Assembly (NCBI GenBank): GCA_947499955.1
Contig: CANMQI010000005.1
Location: 1 to 64,000, forward strand
Direction: 5' to 3'
DNA: 64,000 nt
Source: an uncultured Granulosicoccus sp.
GTDB taxonomy: Bacteria > Pseudomonadota > Gammaproteobacteria > Granulosicoccales > Granulosicoccaceae
In this document: positions 62,140-64,000 of the stretch, piece by piece
Numbering within the stretch: the stretch's first letter is position 1
Layout: each line of letters opens with the position of its first letter
Notes under the pieces: model-generated
Database searches by the model: none
What the model was told of the DNA's origin: nothing
What the model saw: the letters and a program-made list of their open reading frames with translations, nothing else
Translations under genes and position numbers: made by a program

Positions 62140-64000
62140 ATGACACCTTTGCCCCCCTTACTGGCTCGATGGATGACAACGATATATCAATGGTGCAGAA
62201 AAAGCTTGTCGCTGCGAATACGAGGCAAACTCATTTTCAGCTTCAGTGCGGCGATGATCGTGCTGCTGTCGGCGCTCGGTTCCATAACCTATCTGACATT
62301 CAAGGATTCCATCGGTGCCAGCAAGAAGCGCATCGCCGAACTGACGTTGCAAAACCATGTGCTGGGGTTTCACGACCTGGTCGAGAATCTGCAGCACGAT
62401 ATCGGTGACACACTGTTTGCCTCTGATCTGGGATTTTCGCACAATACGATCAGCGAGCTGGAAGACACGCTTGCCGCAAGAACCGAAGCCGACCCCTTCC
62501 TGTCTGACTTCTTTCTGGTCAGAGGCAGCACGGTCATATCCAGAGTGGACTCCCCAGCAGCACAACAACTGCAGATCGACCTGATGGCCCCCCACACGGA
62601 TGCAGACCACGCCCTGCAGCACGGCCTGCTGGTTACAGGCAGGCAGGCCTGGGCTCGAAAGGAACTACCTGCGGCAATGGGCCCCGAGATGGCGGTGTTC
62701 TTCAGTCTGGATCAGGCGCATCTCTGGGAAACCGTCCTGCATGAGAACTCGAGAGAAGAAGGCACTCTGTTTTTCGTGACCAACAATACGGATCTCATCG
62801 TCGCGCACCTCGAGTCGAACGACCATCTGGAAAGCTCGGATAACCATGAAGGGGCCGGTCACCACATCACCACGAGCCACGTCGACATTGTTCATCAAGA
62901 GGGCTCTGCACACCCATTGAAGATCTCGGCTCATCATGACGACGACGATCATCAGGAATCAGCTCATCATGACGACGATCATCAGGAATCGGCTCATCAT
63001 GACGACTCCACGACCTTGTCGGATTCGGCCGATCATGAGGCGATGCCCGAGCATGATGACGCGATCGAGTCAGACGGACACACCATGAATAGCGACGCGG
63101 CACTGCTTGAACTCATTACCAGTGAGACGCTACTCCTCGATATTGCACGCAAGGTTGAAGGTCACGACAATGAACTGAGAAAAGTCGGAGGCAATTATGT
63201 CGTCGCCAGCAAGCTGGGGCTTCTCGACTGGCATGTGTATTCCGTCATGCCCGAGCGCATCTTCATCGCCGACCTGATCAAGCTTCGCAACCGCATCATC
63301 AGCGTCACCGCTCTGACCTTCTGGATCGCGCTGGGAATCGTACTGCTTGTTGCGCATCGCATTTCCAGCCCGATCATCTCACTGTCCGCAGCGACACGGG
63401 GTATACAGGATCAAGACTACTCGACACCACTGAACTTCACGCGGCGTCGTGACGAGATTGGCGACCTGGCCAGCAACTTCGAGACCATGCGGCAGGCTAT
63501 CGAACAGTTGATTCACAACGACTCGCTCACCGGCGTGTTCAATCGTCGCTATCTTCTGAGAGCTCTCGACCAGCAGGTGACTGATGGCCTGCAGGCGGGT
63601 GAACCGCTCTCATTCATCATGATCGACCTTGATCGCTTCAAGTCCATCAATGACACCCACGGCCATATGGCTGGCGATTGTGTGCTGAAAGCTGCGGCAC
63701 TGGCGATTGACCGCTCAGTGGACGGCATCGGGATTCTGGCGCGTTACGGCGGGGAGGAATTCTGTGTTCTCCTACCGGGCATCCCGGGGCCTCAGGCACA
63801 GGAAATCGCCGAAAACATTCGGGGCGCGGTACAGGATCTGGAGATTCATGTTGAAGGTCAGGCACTGTCAGTCACGTGCAGCCTGGGCGTTGCCGCGATT
63901 GACAATATCGAACACTATCGTGAGCTTGCGCAGGATCAGCTGATTCGTATACTCACAACGAATGCCGACCTGGCGCTCTACCATGCCAAGGATACCGGCA
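62140..64000 (+). CDS. Membrane diguanylate cyclase with His/Asp-rich sensor, cut by right edge
   Basis: Translation in the frame of position 62173 gives an inner-membrane diguanylate cyclase, open to the right edge (about 620 residues shown). I start it at ATG 62140 (GGGAGG 3 bases before); ATG 62173 is an alternative. Order: first membrane span (about 31-51), a large periplasmic sensor (about 52-387) with a His/Asp-rich repeat loop (about 263-307), second span (388-406), HAMP (about 407-460, SPIISLSAATRGIQDQDY), and a GGDEF domain from about 466. The active site reads RYGGEEF (GGEEF at 537-541), with DSLTGVFNRRYL and MIDLDRFKSIND before it. The inhibitory RxxD is absent at its usual place. 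It should make c-di-GMP in response to an outside signal. Confidence 0.9.
   Translation, partial: MTPLPPLLARWMTTIYQWCRKSLSLRIRGKLIFSFSAAMIVLLSALGSITYLTFKDSIGASKKRIAELTLQNHVLGFHDLVENLQHDIGDTLFASDLGFSHNTISELEDTLAARTEADPFLSDFFLVRGSTVISRVDSPAAQQLQIDLMAPHTDADHALQHGLLVTGRQAWARKELPAAMGPEMAVFFSLDQAHLWETVLHENSREEGTLFFVTNNTDLIVAHLESNDHLESSDNHEGAGHHITTSHVDIVHQEGSAHPLKISAHHDDDDHQESAHHDDDHQESAHHDDSTTLSDSADHEAMPEHDDAIESDGHTMNSDAALLELITSETLLLDIARKVEGHDNELRKVGGNYVVASKLGLLDWHVYSVMPERIFIADLIKLRNRIISVTALTFWIALGIVLLVAHRISSPIISLSAATRGIQDQDYSTPLNFTRRRDEIGDLASNFETMRQAIEQLIHNDSLTGVFNRRYLLRALDQQVTDGLQAGEPLSFIMIDLDRFKSINDTHGHMAGDCVLKAAALAIDRSVDGIGILARYGGEEFCVLLPGIPGPQAQEIAENIRGAVQDLEIHVEGQALSVTCSLGVAAIDNIEHYRELAQDQLIRILTTNADLALYHAKDTG
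62926..63006 (+). repeat. 30-bp repeat encoding a His/Asp-rich motif
   Basis: About two and a half in-frame units encode S-A-H-H-D-D-(D)-D-H-Q-E in the periplasmic loop of the diguanylate cyclase. The first unit carries one extra Asp codon. The flanks (62821-62925 and 63007-63060) are also rich in His, Asp and Glu without strict repetition. Confidence 0.9.

Overview
The window reads as a chromosomal segment of a free-living gammaproteobacterium, probably marine. This rests on gene order: leuC-leuD-leuB-asd-fimV-truA-trpF-(trpBA)-accD-folC-dedD-cvpA-purF-metZ is a gammaproteobacterial backbone, best known from pseudomonads. tesA divergent from ybbA-ybbP, a RelA with the EFDD synthetase motif, and osmF-yehY-yehX-yehW order also fit. 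Betaine-type uptake and choline sulfatase suggest a saline habitat. A Granulosicoccus- or Chromatiales-like host is only a guess. I see no phage, integrase, transposase, CRISPR array, rRNA or tRNA.

Layout. 1-3400: scpB (cut by the left edge) and scpA for chromosome condensation, a YciO-type protein, and a periplasmic parvulin isomerase. 3400-9550: glycerate kinase, metZ, a TPR-like protein overlapping an L,D-transpeptidase, and an HD-GYP protein followed by a 15-bp repeat array. 9600-26900: a long leftward series of housekeeping genes for purine, folate, fatty acid, tryptophan, leucine and aspartate-family synthesis plus FimV. A LysR regulator diverges from leuC at 26991.

27900-36200: a leftward sugar operon. 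It encodes a LacI regulator, xylose isomerase, a TIM-barrel isomerase/epimerase, a Gfo/Idh/MocA dehydrogenase and an RbsABC-type importer. No xylulokinase is present. A 39-bp dyad lies just upstream of the regulator. 36500-41000: a divergent CsgG-type lipoprotein and Sel1-type lipoprotein, then a LysR regulator divergent from a ferric-reductase-like membrane protein and a QorB-like reductase.

41100-51800: an osmoprotectant block with a complete OsmF/YehYXW importer, a small SnoaL-like secreted protein and choline sulfatase, with 7-bp tandem arrays on both sides of the last two. A YHYH lipoprotein, a small membrane protein, and an FAD oxidoreductase divergent from a GntR regulator (with an operator-like palindrome) follow. 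51800-62100: a DUF3127 protein with an SSB-like acidic tail, aroC, a structured inverted-repeat element, relA, ybbP-ybbA, tesA, an alpha/beta hydrolase-OsmC fusion and a lone ABC ATPase. 62140-64000: the start of a diguanylate cyclase whose periplasmic sensor carries a His/Asp-rich repeat loop.

The points most worth a second look are the DUF3127 protein ending in DDDIPF, the His/Asp loop in the cyclase, the relA-aroC inverted-repeat element, the dyad at the sugar operon regulator, and the sugar operon's unusual enzyme set. All function calls come from reading motifs and gene order; no database search was run.
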